Source of the DNA: Daphnia pulex
Lineage: Eukaryota > Arthropoda > Branchiopoda > Diplostraca > Daphniidae
Direction of reading: 5' to 3'
Length of the DNA stretch: 64,000 nucleotides
Assembly (NCBI RefSeq): GCF_021134715.1
Contig: NC_060020.1
Span: forward strand, 930,001-994,000
Part shown: positions 22,640-38,127 of the stretch, piece after piece
Position numbering within the stretch: position 1 is the stretch's first letter
How the letters are laid out: every line of letters begins with the position of its first letter
Notes under the pieces: generated by a model
What the model was told of the DNA's origin: nothing
Database searches by the model: none
What the model saw: only the letters and a program-made list of their open reading frames with translations
Made by a program: the position numbers and the translations under genes

Positions 22640-24532
22640 CTATAAATCAACTGGACGGATTTGTCTCTCTCCTTCGTGGAGAAAAATGTGGAATGACTTG
22701 TAAAGCAGAAGGCATCCCCAGCGTCGTTTGTCCGAGTTCGACCACGACGTACAAATTCCATAGTAGTCTCCACGCTTTATATTCGTGATGGTGCTAAGAC
22801 CTAAAGATGAAGAGAATGGATTATGTCGTCATAGAAATATCTTTAATTAATTCAATCAACTTTTACCTATCGCTTCTATCATTGCGGCTTCGCGACAAAA
22901 TGCTTCTACTGGCAAAGAGTTTTGAAAGACGTGAATTGAAATGACGCCGTACCCATCGTTCCAGATGTCTAATATTCGCTTAACTTTATTGCTTACCTAA
23001 ATTAGAGCAATCATGTTATCCAATATTCTAAATAGATTTGTACCGAGCTTTATACTTTAAGAAACGACTGTGGTCGAGACCGAAGTTTAATTGCCTCATA
23101 AAGATGTTCGTGCGGCCTATTTTGTTTGCCCTTTCCTATGTAAAAAATGCTGGATACAAAGCGCTTGAACAATTTCTGTTGGTCCTGGGTTTCGTTGAGT
23201 GGCAGATTGTGCGTGACTCTCGGGTCTAGAAGAAGATAATTAAAAGATTTTTTCGCCAGACCTATTGTGTCGAAAAAGAAAAAAACATATTACAAAATTA
23301 AATTTTTAAAAATAAGTTAGCAATCTTGGTATATTACCCTCTCTCCATGGTTTAAGCGGGTCAGGACAGGTGAAATGTGTAACCAACAATCGGTCTAAAT
23401 GCGTAGCTATTTTTGTATCGTTTTCTAGCCCCGGATAGTTAAGCAAAATAGTCTGAAGTTCTTTGGATAACCCAAGCCTCTTTGGTGAAGGAACATGCGC
23501 AGCCTGTTCTCTGCGCAACCGAAAAAACTGTCGGAGGTAAACTTGCTTGGTTGTTGGTGTTATGGGTCCAGGACAGCCACCAAGTGATTTTAATTGGTCA
23601 AACAAGAGTTGTGAGTCCATTGATTCTCCAATCCAGTTGACAGAATTTCTTTCGTCAGAAGAAGTACACAGAGCTTCATTTAGGGTTGCATCTGTAACAG
23701 AATCCTGATTCACAAGGGGGGGATAGTGCCACTCGACCAATTCGATTCCTTTTTCAGTGTCGGAATATATGTGTTCTTCTACTATAACGATCGAACTGGT
23801 TGATGCGTTGCTGGTTACGTCAAGAGTATTGCACAGGGCCACATTAAGAGCGTTGTTGGATGAGCTAACAACAACTGAATCACTATCTAGAGCTGTAGTG
23901 CTCAAAACAGAATCAGACCCTAGAAACCCAAGGTCATTACAGCTGAGAGTGCTGTTGCAAAGTGATGTTCCCAACTCCACTTCCCGATGCTTCACAAAAA
24001 TACACTGAACAGAGTCTTCTGCTGGATCAACGTGGTCATCTTCCATGTATGAAGCAAGATACTTGAGGATGCACCATTGATTCTTCTGAAGAGCCAAATC
24101 CCATGCATTACAACCTTCTGGATCTTCCAACCAAGGATCACCCCCATTTACTATAAGAATTTTTAAAATTCCAAGAAACCCCCAGCTAGCTGCAACATGA
24201 ACTGGTGTTACTCCTTCAGTGGACTTGATATTCGGGTTACCAAAGTTAGATAATAAAAGCTGGACGATCTCCATGTGTACTGCTTCATCACCAAGTCCAC
24301 AAGCCCAATGCATAGGCGTGATTCCACTATCTGTCAGGGCATTTACGTCCACGCCCATCCTTAGTAATCGCTGGACATTTCTAAGATCGAAAAAGAGAGA
24401 TTATCATTTTGTGGCCATTGGTGAAAAACTGAGATGCATTTTGACTTACATTGCATCACATTTTTCAATCGCACGACAAATCTTTTCTTCTATCGGCTCA
24501 CTAGTATAAAATCGAACATGTTTTTCATTCAT
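22640..24532 (-). CDS. ANKLE1: ANKLE1 / LEM-3-type ankyrin-LEM-GIY-YIG endonuclease
   Basis: Five exons on the minus strand: 24450-24532, 23338-24380, 23056-23225, 22867-22996 and 22640-22800. They sum to 529 codons (528 aa). ANKLE1/LEM-3 cleaves branched or bridging DNA during cell division and genome repair. Seen in order: ankyrin repeats over about residues 25-125 (GITPMHWACGLGDE, GVTPVHVAASWGFLGILKIL); a Ser/Val-rich linker; a LEM-like segment near 278-320 (LLFDQLKSLGGCPGPITPTT, YLRQFFRLRRE); and a C-terminal GIY-YIG nuclease domain with SIFYIGKGKQNRPHEHLYEA, then IWNDGYGVISIHVFQNS and FCREAAMIEAIG, where the Glu is a plausible metal ligand. The protein ends shortly after NIKRGDYYGICTSW. 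Only 258 bp separate its start from that of LONP1. Confidence 0.88.
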
Positions 24533-24790
24533 TTCATCAAAATTTCACGATTTCACTTGTCAATAGTCAACTCTTTTACGATACTACGGAAGGAAAACAA
24601 CAATCAACTTGTTGATGCAGCTTTCAAACTTTATGGGTTGAGAAACGGTTGGTTGCCAAGGTTACTTGCCAGGGTTGCCGTAAACCGAATTTGTTAAATT
24701 CGTCTGCACCGAAATTTCTATGTGCAGTTGTCAACCCCTGTTTCACGTGAGAATTTCGTCCATAAAATTGTCTGTGAATTAAATGCAAGA
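24533..24790. promoter_or_regulatory. Shared upstream region between the ANKLE1-like gene and LONP1
   Basis: 258 bases between divergent start codons must hold both promoters. I see no TATA box. Joint control of a nuclear nuclease and a mitochondrial protease is inferred from spacing only. Confidence 0.5.
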
Positions 24791-28666
<3,876 letters not shown>

Positions 28667-29014
28667 GTGACTCTTTTCATTTGTTTACCTGTAGTACCAC
28701 CATATTTGGATTTTCATGTTGAAAATACTAATTTCATTTAACAAAAATGTAGCTGATACCACCAAATGTTTATTATTCACATCTTTGTAAAGGTCATCAT
28801 ACAAAGAGCTATCCTTCAATGAGTTCCACAAAGCTAGATTAACCACATCCATCACCCCAAAAAAAACAATTTTCGAAAATCAGGTTCTGTAACGCACATA
28901 AAATAAATATCAGAACAGTAGGTCGCATACATTGAATAACTGTTGAACATTTGCGAATTGAACGATAGCTCGGTTATAATTTGGGTTTTATAAAGGTCAC
29001 CGGTGATTCATTTA
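28667..29014. other. Convergent 3' region of LONP1 and the first cluster gene
   Basis: No coding exon is seen. AATAAA at 28901-28906 could end LONP1 transcripts, and TTTATTAATA around 29011 reads as a weak reverse-strand signal next to the stop of the minus-strand gene. Confidence 0.45.
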
Positions 29015-30545
29015 TTAATATGACAGGCGAGGGCAGCTTGAGTAAAGTTCAGTGCAATTTGCGCCGGAACGGCCCATCATCGCCGCATCCATGTATGAAC
29101 TGAATCCACCAGTGTGGCGCGTGTGCAACAGGTAGCTCAAAGGCAAACTGTAATGAAAGATAAGTAAAGTTACTGAGACCTTATTAATAACGTAGTTCAA
29201 TTTGAATTCGATAAATACCTCGACAAAGAAACGGCCCATCCAGCTTGTCCAGGTGCTGCCATAGCTAAGCGATTCATACGACATAAAGTCTCTTGGGTAC
29301 AGGCGGTGTTTTCGAGCGCAGCGTCCTGCTCCCATAATTCATGGACCATACTCAACCAAGTGGGACCGTCCAGCAACACTGTAGGGATACAATTAAAAAA
29401 AACCATTTAGATGTAGTGATAAATAACTGGTTGTTTTGTCAGATACAAGAGTTAGTTTGCACGCTAAGGTCTGGGGATGGCCATATAAAACGTTTACCGT
29501 CAGAGAGATCGTTATCATCTATGCTGCGCTTTCCAGCCGCTGTTGTTGTTGTCGACCGAACGTATAAAAAGAAGGCCAATAGACCCAATAATCCAACCAA
29601 TAAAATGGGCAAAAGTTTGTTCTGCTCTTGACAACAAGTTTCGTATCCTCCATAGCTACTTCCTCCATAGCTGCTGCCTCCCCCATATCCACCACCTCCT
29701 CCATACCCCCCCCCACCTCCACCATATCCCCCACCTCCCCCGTAGCTATCACCCCCACCCCCGCTGTAACTTTCACTGTAACCTCCGTCCCGATCATTGT
29801 AACCGGATCGAGTGCTACCCCGTTCGATTGCAGGGTCTTCGTAAGCCGGGCTGGATCCATACGCGTCGCTGTGGCGATCCCGTTGTCGGTAATTGTCGCT
29901 CGTGTCCGGAGTTGCCGGTGCGTGGTAAGAATCGGGATCGTTGTAACGCTCATTGAGCCGGTTTCGTTCGTCTTCTTTGTACCGCTCGTTGACTCTACTT
30001 CGATCGTCGTCATTGTAAGGATCGAGCCGATTTCGGTCGCTGTCGTAAAAATCGTTGCGGCGGCTGAATGGACGCGTGTCAAACGAACTGCCGCCAACGG
30101 CACGGGCCGCCGACTCTTCGGGAGGCTCTGCTACATCGTAATCGTCTGCCGATCGTTCACTGGTCGTCCGGAGACCGAGGATGCGGGGATCGCTTAGAAT
30201 GCGCTTGGCCAACTTGCTGACAACTTTGAGGACATCTCCACTAATACAATCGCCATTCGAACAATAATCGGAGAATTCGCTACGCGCTACTCGGAAATTT
30301 CGACTGTTGAGTTCTTTGCCAGTGCCGACATCAGACATGGCAAGGAAGTCGCCACTTTCCGCTGGTTTATTCTCGGCTGGCCGTTCGTCACTTTCAGCTG
30401 CTGGCGGCCGTAAAGTAGCCGTGACACCGTCGGTCATGACAAGCATCCGTGATGAAAGCATGACGACGAATACTGCAGCCACGCACCGATGAAGGCTTCT
30501 TCTGCGTTGCAGTGTCTTCGACGACACTCTCGACGGTCGAGACAT
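29015..30545 (-). CDS. Unknown membrane protein, Gly-rich, with DM4/DM12-like C-terminal domain (cluster member A)
   Basis: Three exons on the minus strand: 29498-30545, 29219-29378 and 29015-29147. They sum to 447 codons (446 aa). No named homologue is recognised. Seen: a hydrophobic signal-anchor (CVAAVFVVMLSSRMLVM); a helix of the cluster type (LKVVSKLAKRILSDPRILG); a long charged Arg/Asp/Asn/Tyr segment; a Gly-rich tract (blocks of GGGGYGG); ETCCQEQ; a membrane helix (LLPILLVGLLGLLAFFLYV); STTTTAAGKRS with a dibasic site; then exons 2-3 with CTQETLCRMNRLA, WAVSLSRLPLSYLL-like text across the junction, and the ending CTELYSSCPRLSY. The cysteine spacing and the C...Y..CP ending resemble the arthropod DM4/DM12 family. 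An acceptor before 30598 suggests a 5'-UTR intron. Function unknown. Confidence 0.75.
29660..29800 (-). repeat. Low-complexity Gly/Tyr/Ser-rich coding tract
   Basis: Within exon 1 of cluster member A, imperfect repeats of GGGGYGG and GGSSYGG are encoded by runs of C-rich triplets on the plus strand. Such tracts are prone to length variation. The tract lies on the N-terminal side of the CC pair and membrane helix. Confidence 0.7.
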
Positions 30546-33500
30546 GTCGAAGGATCGACTTTTTAAAAAATGAGCGCCAGTGAGTTCAAATCGATTATCT
30601 AAAAAAAGGCGGAACACTTTGAAATTTAAAAAAGTGAAGTATCAAAAACAAGCGCCCTGAAGTATGAGTGTGCTATAAAACTTGATGAAAGGACGATTTA
30701 ATTCAATGTCGACCGATCACCATGGCAGCTGAATGCCAACTGACGGTGCAAGTGAATCTCTCTGGGAGAAAGGGAAGACCAAGTGTCGAAACACTTGCAA
30801 GGTATTACGAAATTTGTGGGCAGTCTAGAAGTAAAAGAAGAGCCGCCCCTCTCAACTGTCTGGAGGAGGCGTTGCTAAACTTCTTCGACAAGCGGAGGAG
30901 TTTTCTTCCCCTCCGGAGCAGGTCGATGACCACTAGGCTTGACTGGACCTTGACAGGTATCACCCGAACCATATGTGGTTTCAACACGTAGCTAGCAGCA
31001 TCAATTGGATCCACAGTTCAGAGGAATTTACGGTTCATTTCGAAGCCCATCAAATTCATTCAAGAAAAGTATAAAAGAAAAGAAAAAAGAAACCCGTTAG
31101 TTCCCATCTCAATCATTGCAATTTGCCGCTGGTTCCGTCACACAAACTTCGCGTGATAAACTGTAGCACTCTAATTTTCAAATTGGACGAATGCTCTCTT
31201 CATCGTACGTTAGCCTCTGAACCATAACAAAATCGCATAAATCAGAATGTTGTTTCACGTCGGTTTTCTTTTATGGTATTTCTTTTTATGTGCAACAAAA
31301 GAGGTCAATATCGTTCTGAAAGGCTAAGCTCCAGGCGGCACAAGATTCCGACAGAGCCGGAAAAGTTCAACATCCTTGTAGTTGCTCAACACGCATGACA
31401 AACGACTTTAATTCACGACCCGCTGGAGGAAAAGGACGCACAGGATTATTAGTTTTAACATTTAAAAAGATTCATTCCTGTATAGGTAAAGTGCAATACG
31501 TCCCAGTCTGCTTAATACAAGTCAGCGCTTGACTTGCACTGGCGTTATTATGTCTAAATATGCACGATATCCATCAAAATAATGACAGGTGAACATATCA
31601 ATTGGGGGGGGGGGGGGAACAGATGCGTCAGAAAAATTAACTATATATGAGTGAATGATGGTTATTACCCACTCGTTACATATGCTAATACCCCGTATTT
31701 CTTACGTAACGAGAAACCGACATGCAATATCATAAATGTATAACAGATTGAAAAGAAATGGCTCGCGATAGAACAGGTTTACAATAGCCTCGAGTATACA
31801 AACTCCTCCGATCACGAAAATGATTCATTATACCGCACCTAACTAAGTAAACCATTATTCCCTCTTGGCTTCCAAGGCTGGACGGTGTTATTAGGCCCAA
31901 TTTTTCTGACAATTTGCGGGTTTTGTGCAAATTTTAATTTAGATCTGGTCTGTTCAGGGTGGGCGTAATCAAATTTGAAGAGATGAAAAATTTGATGTGG
32001 AAAATAATACTCCCGATCTGTTCAGCGGATCGTGAGTGCTGGCGATTAAACCGCTTTTATCGTTTTTGCAGTTTGGATTTAGGGAAGGGATCAATTTTCT
32101 GGGGTGGGGGGGCAGTCGAGGAATCGATTATTTATTTTTTGGGGGAGGGGTCTTACCGGGAAATTATATACCAAAGAAATTTTATTATTTTCAACTTAAA
32201 CTTATTCCCTCAACTTATTCGGTTATCGTTTTGAGCTGTTTTTGATTTTGAGGGGGAAGTTTGATTTTTTATCATTTTTTATTTCTATCGATATCGCATT
32301 AATCGTAAGCATGCTGATTAATAATAAGAAGATTGAACAAGTGTCGTCTGCAGTTTGTCATTGAGTTTTGAAAGTGAGGCCACGAAGCATATGCCAACAA
32401 AGTTTCAGAATATAAAGAAAACTGAACGATATCTCTTTTGAAAACGTACGTGGCTGCACGAAATAATAATTTAAAAAAACAAGAACAAATCAAATTACGA
32501 AAATGTGATCGTCTCGTGTGATGTGTCTGGTCTCTGGTGTCGTAGCTCTTCATGCTCTCCACTCGATGCTTTTTGGCGGGTAAATAAAACTTAGAATAGA
32601 AATGCCATGATTATATGGGAGTCTAATTAGTAAAGTTAAACCTGTTCTAAATTTTTGAAATGCTAGTTCCTGTCTAGCACATACAAGCCTCCTGTTGATG
32701 TATGGCATTTTGTTTGCACCATGTAACCTTTTTCTTTTGTGCAGATTTGAGGCCATCGTAACAACATGATTCACAAGTTCTACTTGTGCTGAGTCGGTCA
32801 TCAGTCTGTCTGTCTCACCTGTTGTCACTAAAAAACTCTGAACTGCCACTTAGGTAATGTTTTTGGTTACTATTATTCCTGCATGACCTGCATCTGCTAG
32901 ATATTTTATTGGTGAATTACCTGTACATCAAGGCAGTGTATTACATTTAAACCTTAAATTGATCCATTTATTAATAATTAGAGTTTACCCAGTGTCTCAT
33001 TTTAACTTTTCCTGACTTGTTGTGGATGTTGTTATTCTGTCAATAATTTTTCGTAACCTTTTTTTTTATTTCTATTTAGACAAAAAGCATCCCATTGTAT
33101 TGAAAAAAACTACCGATGTCAATCGAGTTACGCATCGCTCTTTTCCCCCTTTCTTTCAATGTTCTCGTGTACGCCCATGTGAATATGGGTGTATTCACGA
33201 GGACACCCTTTTTACCCTATCCCGTCTGGTGTAATTCAGCTCTTCTGCGGATGGATGGAGCAACTGTAGGTGTATGGCTGTACTTCCCAGGCACAAAGGT
33301 AGGACAACATTTATCTCTATTCTTTCTTTTTGGCAATTTTTGGTAGCGTTCATTATAAATCGATCGTTAGTACAGACTACGTTTATTCGTGAGCTAGGCG
33401 GTTGACTACAACTGTTTTTTCTCTCGGATTTGTTTTTGTTTTTTCTCAGCATTAAAAATCTCAGTTGTCGAACGACTTGCGCAGATCAGGCCTGTTTTGG

Positions 33501-33818
33501 TACCTTACAACTTTTTCTGTTGAGTAAATCATCACATTTGAAAATATTTTAAATTGAAACACTTGAAGCAAAGTGTAACAAAACCATTTTTTTATCAAGA
33601 GGGATCTGCCGCCACCTCGTAGATTTTGGCAGAGGTCTCAGTCTCAATCAATCCCTCAAGAATTCAGTTGCTGGACAAGTTATTTCAACACTGAATACAT
33701 AAAAACGAACCGATCAATTCAACACTTTTGATGAGTTCAAAGCTAAGTCCTGATTTCTAGTCAACAACTGATTGCTATCAAATTTGCGATATGATTTTCA
33801 GTCGAACTCATATAATAC
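30546..33818. other. Intergenic or intronic spacer, no supported gene
   Basis: No coding exon could be supported on either strand. Contents: a TATAAAA at 30674-30680 followed by an 89-codon open frame on the plus strand (30722-30991) with no recognisable features; an uninterrupted G run at about 31603-31617; and further G-rich text near 32100-32150. If the alternative-first-exon idea for the neighbouring cluster holds, this whole stretch would be intron for members B to E. Confidence 0.45.
31603..31617 (+). repeat. Poly-G homopolymer run
   Basis: About fifteen consecutive G between an A/T flank and AACAGATG. Such long G runs are rare in the window and could form a G-quadruplex or mark an assembly-uncertain spot. 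Confidence 0.85.
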
Positions 33819-34287
33819 CTATATCTTCTTGCGAGAGAAGCTCTTCGAGAGAGAGGAGGTCATTCGATCTTCTTTTTCGGCGAGCCGCCACTGTTGTGGT
33901 ACTGAGCAGCTGGATCAAGAAGAGAAAGAGGAGGCCGAGGGAGATGAGCGAGATCAATCCCAGGTAGTCGTGTCCCTCATGGCAGCAGGAATCGTAGCCG
34001 TAGCTGTCGCCTCCACCGTAGCCATAACCTCCTCCATCGCGCTCCTTTTTCGGAAGAGCGCGGGAAGATGACGAGAGCCATCCGGCTCCTAGCACGTCGG
34101 TCGAACGCTTGATGCGCGGATCACTTCTCAGGATGCCCATTAGTGGTCGGACAAACACCAACATGCGTTTCAATTCGTTCTCAGAGTCTAGACTCGTTTG
34201 ATTGTTGGTACTGGCCTCTTGGCTCAGCGATCCCATCACGAGAAACAGGCAGATACTCAGCCCAACAAAAGCGCTTGATTTGGTCAT
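33819..34287 (-). CDS. Cluster member B: exon for signal peptide, Gly/Tyr tract and membrane helix; C-terminal exon not found
   Basis: One minus-strand coding exon of 469 bases (156 codons plus one base). It starts with a signal peptide (SAFVGLSICLFLVMGSLS), then the family helix ELKRMLVFVRPLMGILRSDP, KRS, a Gly/Tyr/Asp tract, DSCCHEG, a membrane helix (LISLISLGLLFLFLIQLL) and STTTVAARRKRRS, then an acidic tail. It reaches a phase-1 donor (GTATTA) right after 33819. Read through that donor, the frame stops within three codons (about 159 aa). No exon matching the Cys-containing domain is seen between here and member A. A TCAGT initiator-like motif on the minus strand lies near 34395. Confidence 0.6.
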
Positions 34288-35383
34288 TGTTATTTAATAA
34301 ATCACGACAGGAACAAGAAATAAACAACCGGACGATGGGAGAGAAACACAGAGCTCTACGATACGTGGAGAAACCGAAAAAAAATGAGAAGACTGAACAC
34401 TAGCGCTGCAGCGTTCAGTTCACTAAAGAATGACGGACATGAAGCGAGATTGGCAACTCCCTGGGAACGTATAGCGTTTGGCTATCTTGGTAGCGGGCAC
34501 TGCGTATAGGAATATCACGTCCAGCAGCGAAGTAAGTGTAAAGATAACTCCTCCTATCCAACACTCATCTTATGCTCCGCCTCTCTAAAAGGTTGCTGGT
34601 TCTTGAACTCGAATACCCTGGTTGAGTTCGTACCGTTATTATTTATAGCACGAAACGGCCAACAAAGAAAAATCAGACGAAATTCCAAGCGCGATCTTGA
34701 TGGAAATTAAAATGATAAAATCCAGTCCCTCCTATTGGCTATAATCAGTAACTTCATCATTGGACTAGTAAATATCTAGTTAAACATCAAAATACATACG
34801 CCCTTGTAAAAAAACAATTTTGCTTCTAGCCTCTAAACGCTAGTGATTAGACCCACCATCAATCACATTCCGGGATAGTGCCAGTTATCTTGTCGAGATT
34901 GTGCATCACGGCACGAGTTAACACTCTACAAGTAGCATATAATGTTGATCCAGCAAGCAGAATATACATTACGTACGTTGTCGGGAAAACCGCACACACG
35001 AGATACACAACGTATATGATGGTTTTGGAAAGCCTTCTGTAATTTCGATTTCTGCAGCTTTACACAAAGAAAGAACTGTAAGCGCGAAGAAATATCGGAA
35101 ACCCTTCGGTCACAGTCCGTTTAATGGTCAATGGTTCTCACGAGCGCACACCAGCAGCACTCGTCGTGTTCCATTCACCTTCAGTTTAACCGAACCCCGT
35201 CCAGCCGTGAATAGCGAATGGCTGAATGTACAACATTTTTCAAATAGTCAGCAGTATACACTTGTACACTGAAAACAGAACTCGTCAAAACTTTTGTACA
35301 GCACAAAGGCCCGCTCGTCCAGCTGATATTTAATAAATGACAAGTTTTGTAGGTAACGGGAAAATAACACAAATATAAACTAC
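34288..35383. other. Spacer between cluster members C and B
   Basis: Searched on the minus strand for a C-terminal exon belonging to member C and none was recognised. The part nearest 34288 presumably holds the promoter and leader of member B. The rest shows no coding signal. Confidence 0.45.
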
Positions 35384-35762
35384 CGTCATTATATGCTGTG
35401 ATGTCCGTCTCGCAGCAGTCGTTATCCGGCGTGACGGATCGTTTCCTTTTGCCACTCACTGCTGTGCTGGTGGCAAATGCCGCCACGAAGAGAACCAGAA
35501 AAAGGACGATGTTGATCACGATCAACGGCAGTAGCTTTAGCGGTAAATACAAACTGGGCACCTTTTCATCATAGTACACATAATCTTGGTCATAGTCCTG
35601 GTAATAAGTCTTGTCGGCCCTGTCTAACCAGGCAGAGCCGAATTCGTTATTTTCGTTCACGTCATCGTCGTACACGAACGTCTCCTTTCCGAGTTCCACC
35701 TTTTGGACTGCCAGGATGAAGACCAACAGCGCCGTAACTAGCACCAAAGACACTTTGTCCAT
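35384..35762 (-). CDS. Cluster member C: short, Asp/Tyr-rich variant exon with membrane helix
   Basis: One minus-strand coding exon of 379 bases (126 codons plus one base). Signal peptide (VLVTALLVFILAVQKVELG); an Asp/Tyr/Glu-rich segment in place of the Gly tract; a membrane helix (LLPLIVINIVLFLVLFVAAF); ATSTAVSGKRKRS with basic cleavage-like site; and a CC pair placed after the helix instead of before it. It ends at a phase-1 GTAGTT donor. Read-through runs on to a stop at 35181-35183, giving an ending that is unlike the family. An acceptor (TTCCAG) sits 5 bases before the ATG, showing a 5'-UTR intron. It is the most divergent member. Confidence 0.55.
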
Positions 35763-38127
35763 TTTGGCTGGAATAGAACTTGGTTCTCAAATTGACGAGC
35801 AAGTCGAAATCATTTTTCGCAAACGAATAACACACAGCACAACAAGCGCCAACGCTTTCCAATTACGTTCTGCGTATAGATTGCGATATTGGACGACAAA
35901 GCGACTAGACTGCCGCTTCGACACTGTCGACTGAAGAACAAAAACAAAAAAAAACCCAAAGAGTCTCTCAGCCGTAATAATCGGCTCTACCGCGCGCCAT
36001 ATACCAGGCTAGAAAAATATAATGGCTGAGAATTGATAATGATTATAGTATAAATAAGAATTTTTCTCTGCTGAAAAGAAAAGCCGTGCTACTACAGCAC
36101 GAGAAAAAAAAAAACATTGGGGGATAATAACGGGGTGTCACCACAAGTGTGAGTGTTTTTTCCTCATCTGTTGAGTTCTTCGCACCCACTTTGCTTTGGC
36201 GTCTCTTCTCTGTCCATAATAAGAGATACGAGATTTACATTACTATGGGTTTTTTTCTTAACCCTGCAGCTATACATTTCTCGTTTGTTTTTATCTCAGG
36301 ATATTTTTTTGTTTTCTCTCTGTGATGCAAATGGAATGTTCAGGGTCGTCTATAGCAACTCCACTTCAGTTATGTTTTTAGGCTATAACACGGAAGTAAT
36401 CCTAGTCGGAAAACAGCAATAGGAGTTATAGTGGTGGGCCACCAAAGTCGACGTGATTTTTCAACTCTATTCATGGCTTGTTGAGTATTTTATAAGCGTC
36501 TTCCGCTTTACGTTTTTCCTCTTGTAAAATTGTTCCGGTGTTTTTAAAAATAATTTCATCTGGCAAGCGGCAATTAAATGTGGGATGTATCAATCAAAAT
36601 GTCATTTCTTCAAAAATAAACAAAAGAAACACGGAAAACAAAAAAAAAAGAACATGTAAATCAAAAAGTTAAGCACCGCGATCAGACAGAAATGTCGAAA
36701 ACGTTAACCGTAAAAGTAAAAAGGAAGGAAAGTATAGCTTATATGATTTTTTTAAAGCTCCGTCGACGTTTTAAAAACTTTTGTTTCCTTCATCTCCGCT
36801 TTACGTTAAGTTAACCGAACGCTACCGCAAGGTATAAAATCCGCCCCACACATCAGCAGGGGATGCGCGTTCCAGCGACTGAACAACAAACATATCGGCT
36901 CTCTGCTTGGCTAACTATAGCGAAACATAAATGTCATTTTACGGGTGTTTCATTTTTACGAGTTTCCTTTTTCTTTCTACTCTTTTTTTCTCAAAAACAT
37001 TCTGACAGGTCGTCAGCTTAAAACACACAGAAAATGGACAAGGATCTGAACGAAAGTGCTTACGGGGAGTCACTTAAAATTGAGGGCAACGTACTCGTAT
37101 ACCTGTCAAATTCAGTCGATTTTTGAATGGCAAATGAACTTGGTCGGACTTCAGGAAAACTCAATGCAAAAAAAAACTTTAAAAAATGTGCTGGGCGACT
37201 GTTTATGAAAGGAGGCAGGAGGCTTGGGTAAAACGAATGATGCGCGATTAAGTGCGCATACAAGGCAGTGCGTCTCGATCAATTGATTTGATAGCTATAT
37301 CAGCCTAACCATATGTTAACACAAACGAGCCTGATTAACTGCGTGTTAATACAATTGGTATTTTAAATCGATCACTGGTATTTTGGATATTTTACGTCAC
37401 AAAGGATTACATTTGAAAAAATAGACGAAGATATTCTTATACGTGCACGAAGACATGAACGATCAAACTGAACTAAAAGTTTGAACGCGCAAGTCTCGTT
37501 TTATAAACGAACAGCTTATTACAAAGTTCTCGTAACCGCTTTTGTAAAAGTTGTGTTTTCATATTCTATTCTCGCCAGCTGACTGTGACTATGAATATGG
37601 CCAGTTAACACGCTATTGCACTAGCCATTGGGTAACGAGAAGAAAAAAAAGGCGAATACGCAACCCGCCGACGCTGATAGAAAGTAAAACCCAAAAGGAC
37701 AAAATGTCAAAGTTATTTTCAAAACGACGTCCCCTGCGATTATTTTGATCATCGTCCCAAGTGTAAATAGATTGAATTACAAATCGTTGTCTTATCGTGC
37801 GCCGAAATAACCAGTTATATAAATTAGGCCTATATAGCATATTTGTTTGCTGGCATATACAGACTATAGTTTTGGGTATATAGCGGTCTATGCAACAGGT
37901 GGTTAACCGACCATACATTAACTATACTACCGGTACTATGTGGCCAACAATTGTTTGAATGTCTCAATAATAGAACAAAATGAGATGATATAGTAATAAT
38001 ACAATGTGTAGGGCCTAAACACTTTCAACAGATGGGCATTATCAAATCAGATTCTTGTGAGACATAATATGTAGCAGCAGGTGGCTGTTCACCACATCAC
38101 CAACAAAAATTCAACAAATCGCCTTAC
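35763..38127. other. Spacer between cluster members D and C
   Basis: About 2.4 kb with no recognised exon on either strand. Contents are AT-rich with scattered short open frames. A minus-strand TATA-like sequence (GTATATGG) lies near 36003, about 240 bases upstream of the member C start codon, and could belong to its promoter. Confidence 0.4.

Noticed and set aside
29519-30197. Long alternate-frame open frames over the Gly-rich exon of cluster member A
   Set aside because: Shadows of a repetitive GC-rich coding tract. Only the annotated frame has a signal peptide, membrane helix and family motifs.
30722-30991. Plus-strand 89-codon open frame downstream of a TATAAAA
   Set aside because: No signal peptide, domain or codon pattern typical of the neighbours. 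It lies in the presumed upstream region of a minus-strand gene, so a chance frame is as likely.
32550-32849. Minus-strand 99-codon frame considered as a terminal exon for cluster member B
   Set aside because: Its text lacks the CxxxxLCRMNRLA and closing SSC motifs and does not start at a phase-1 acceptor matching member B.
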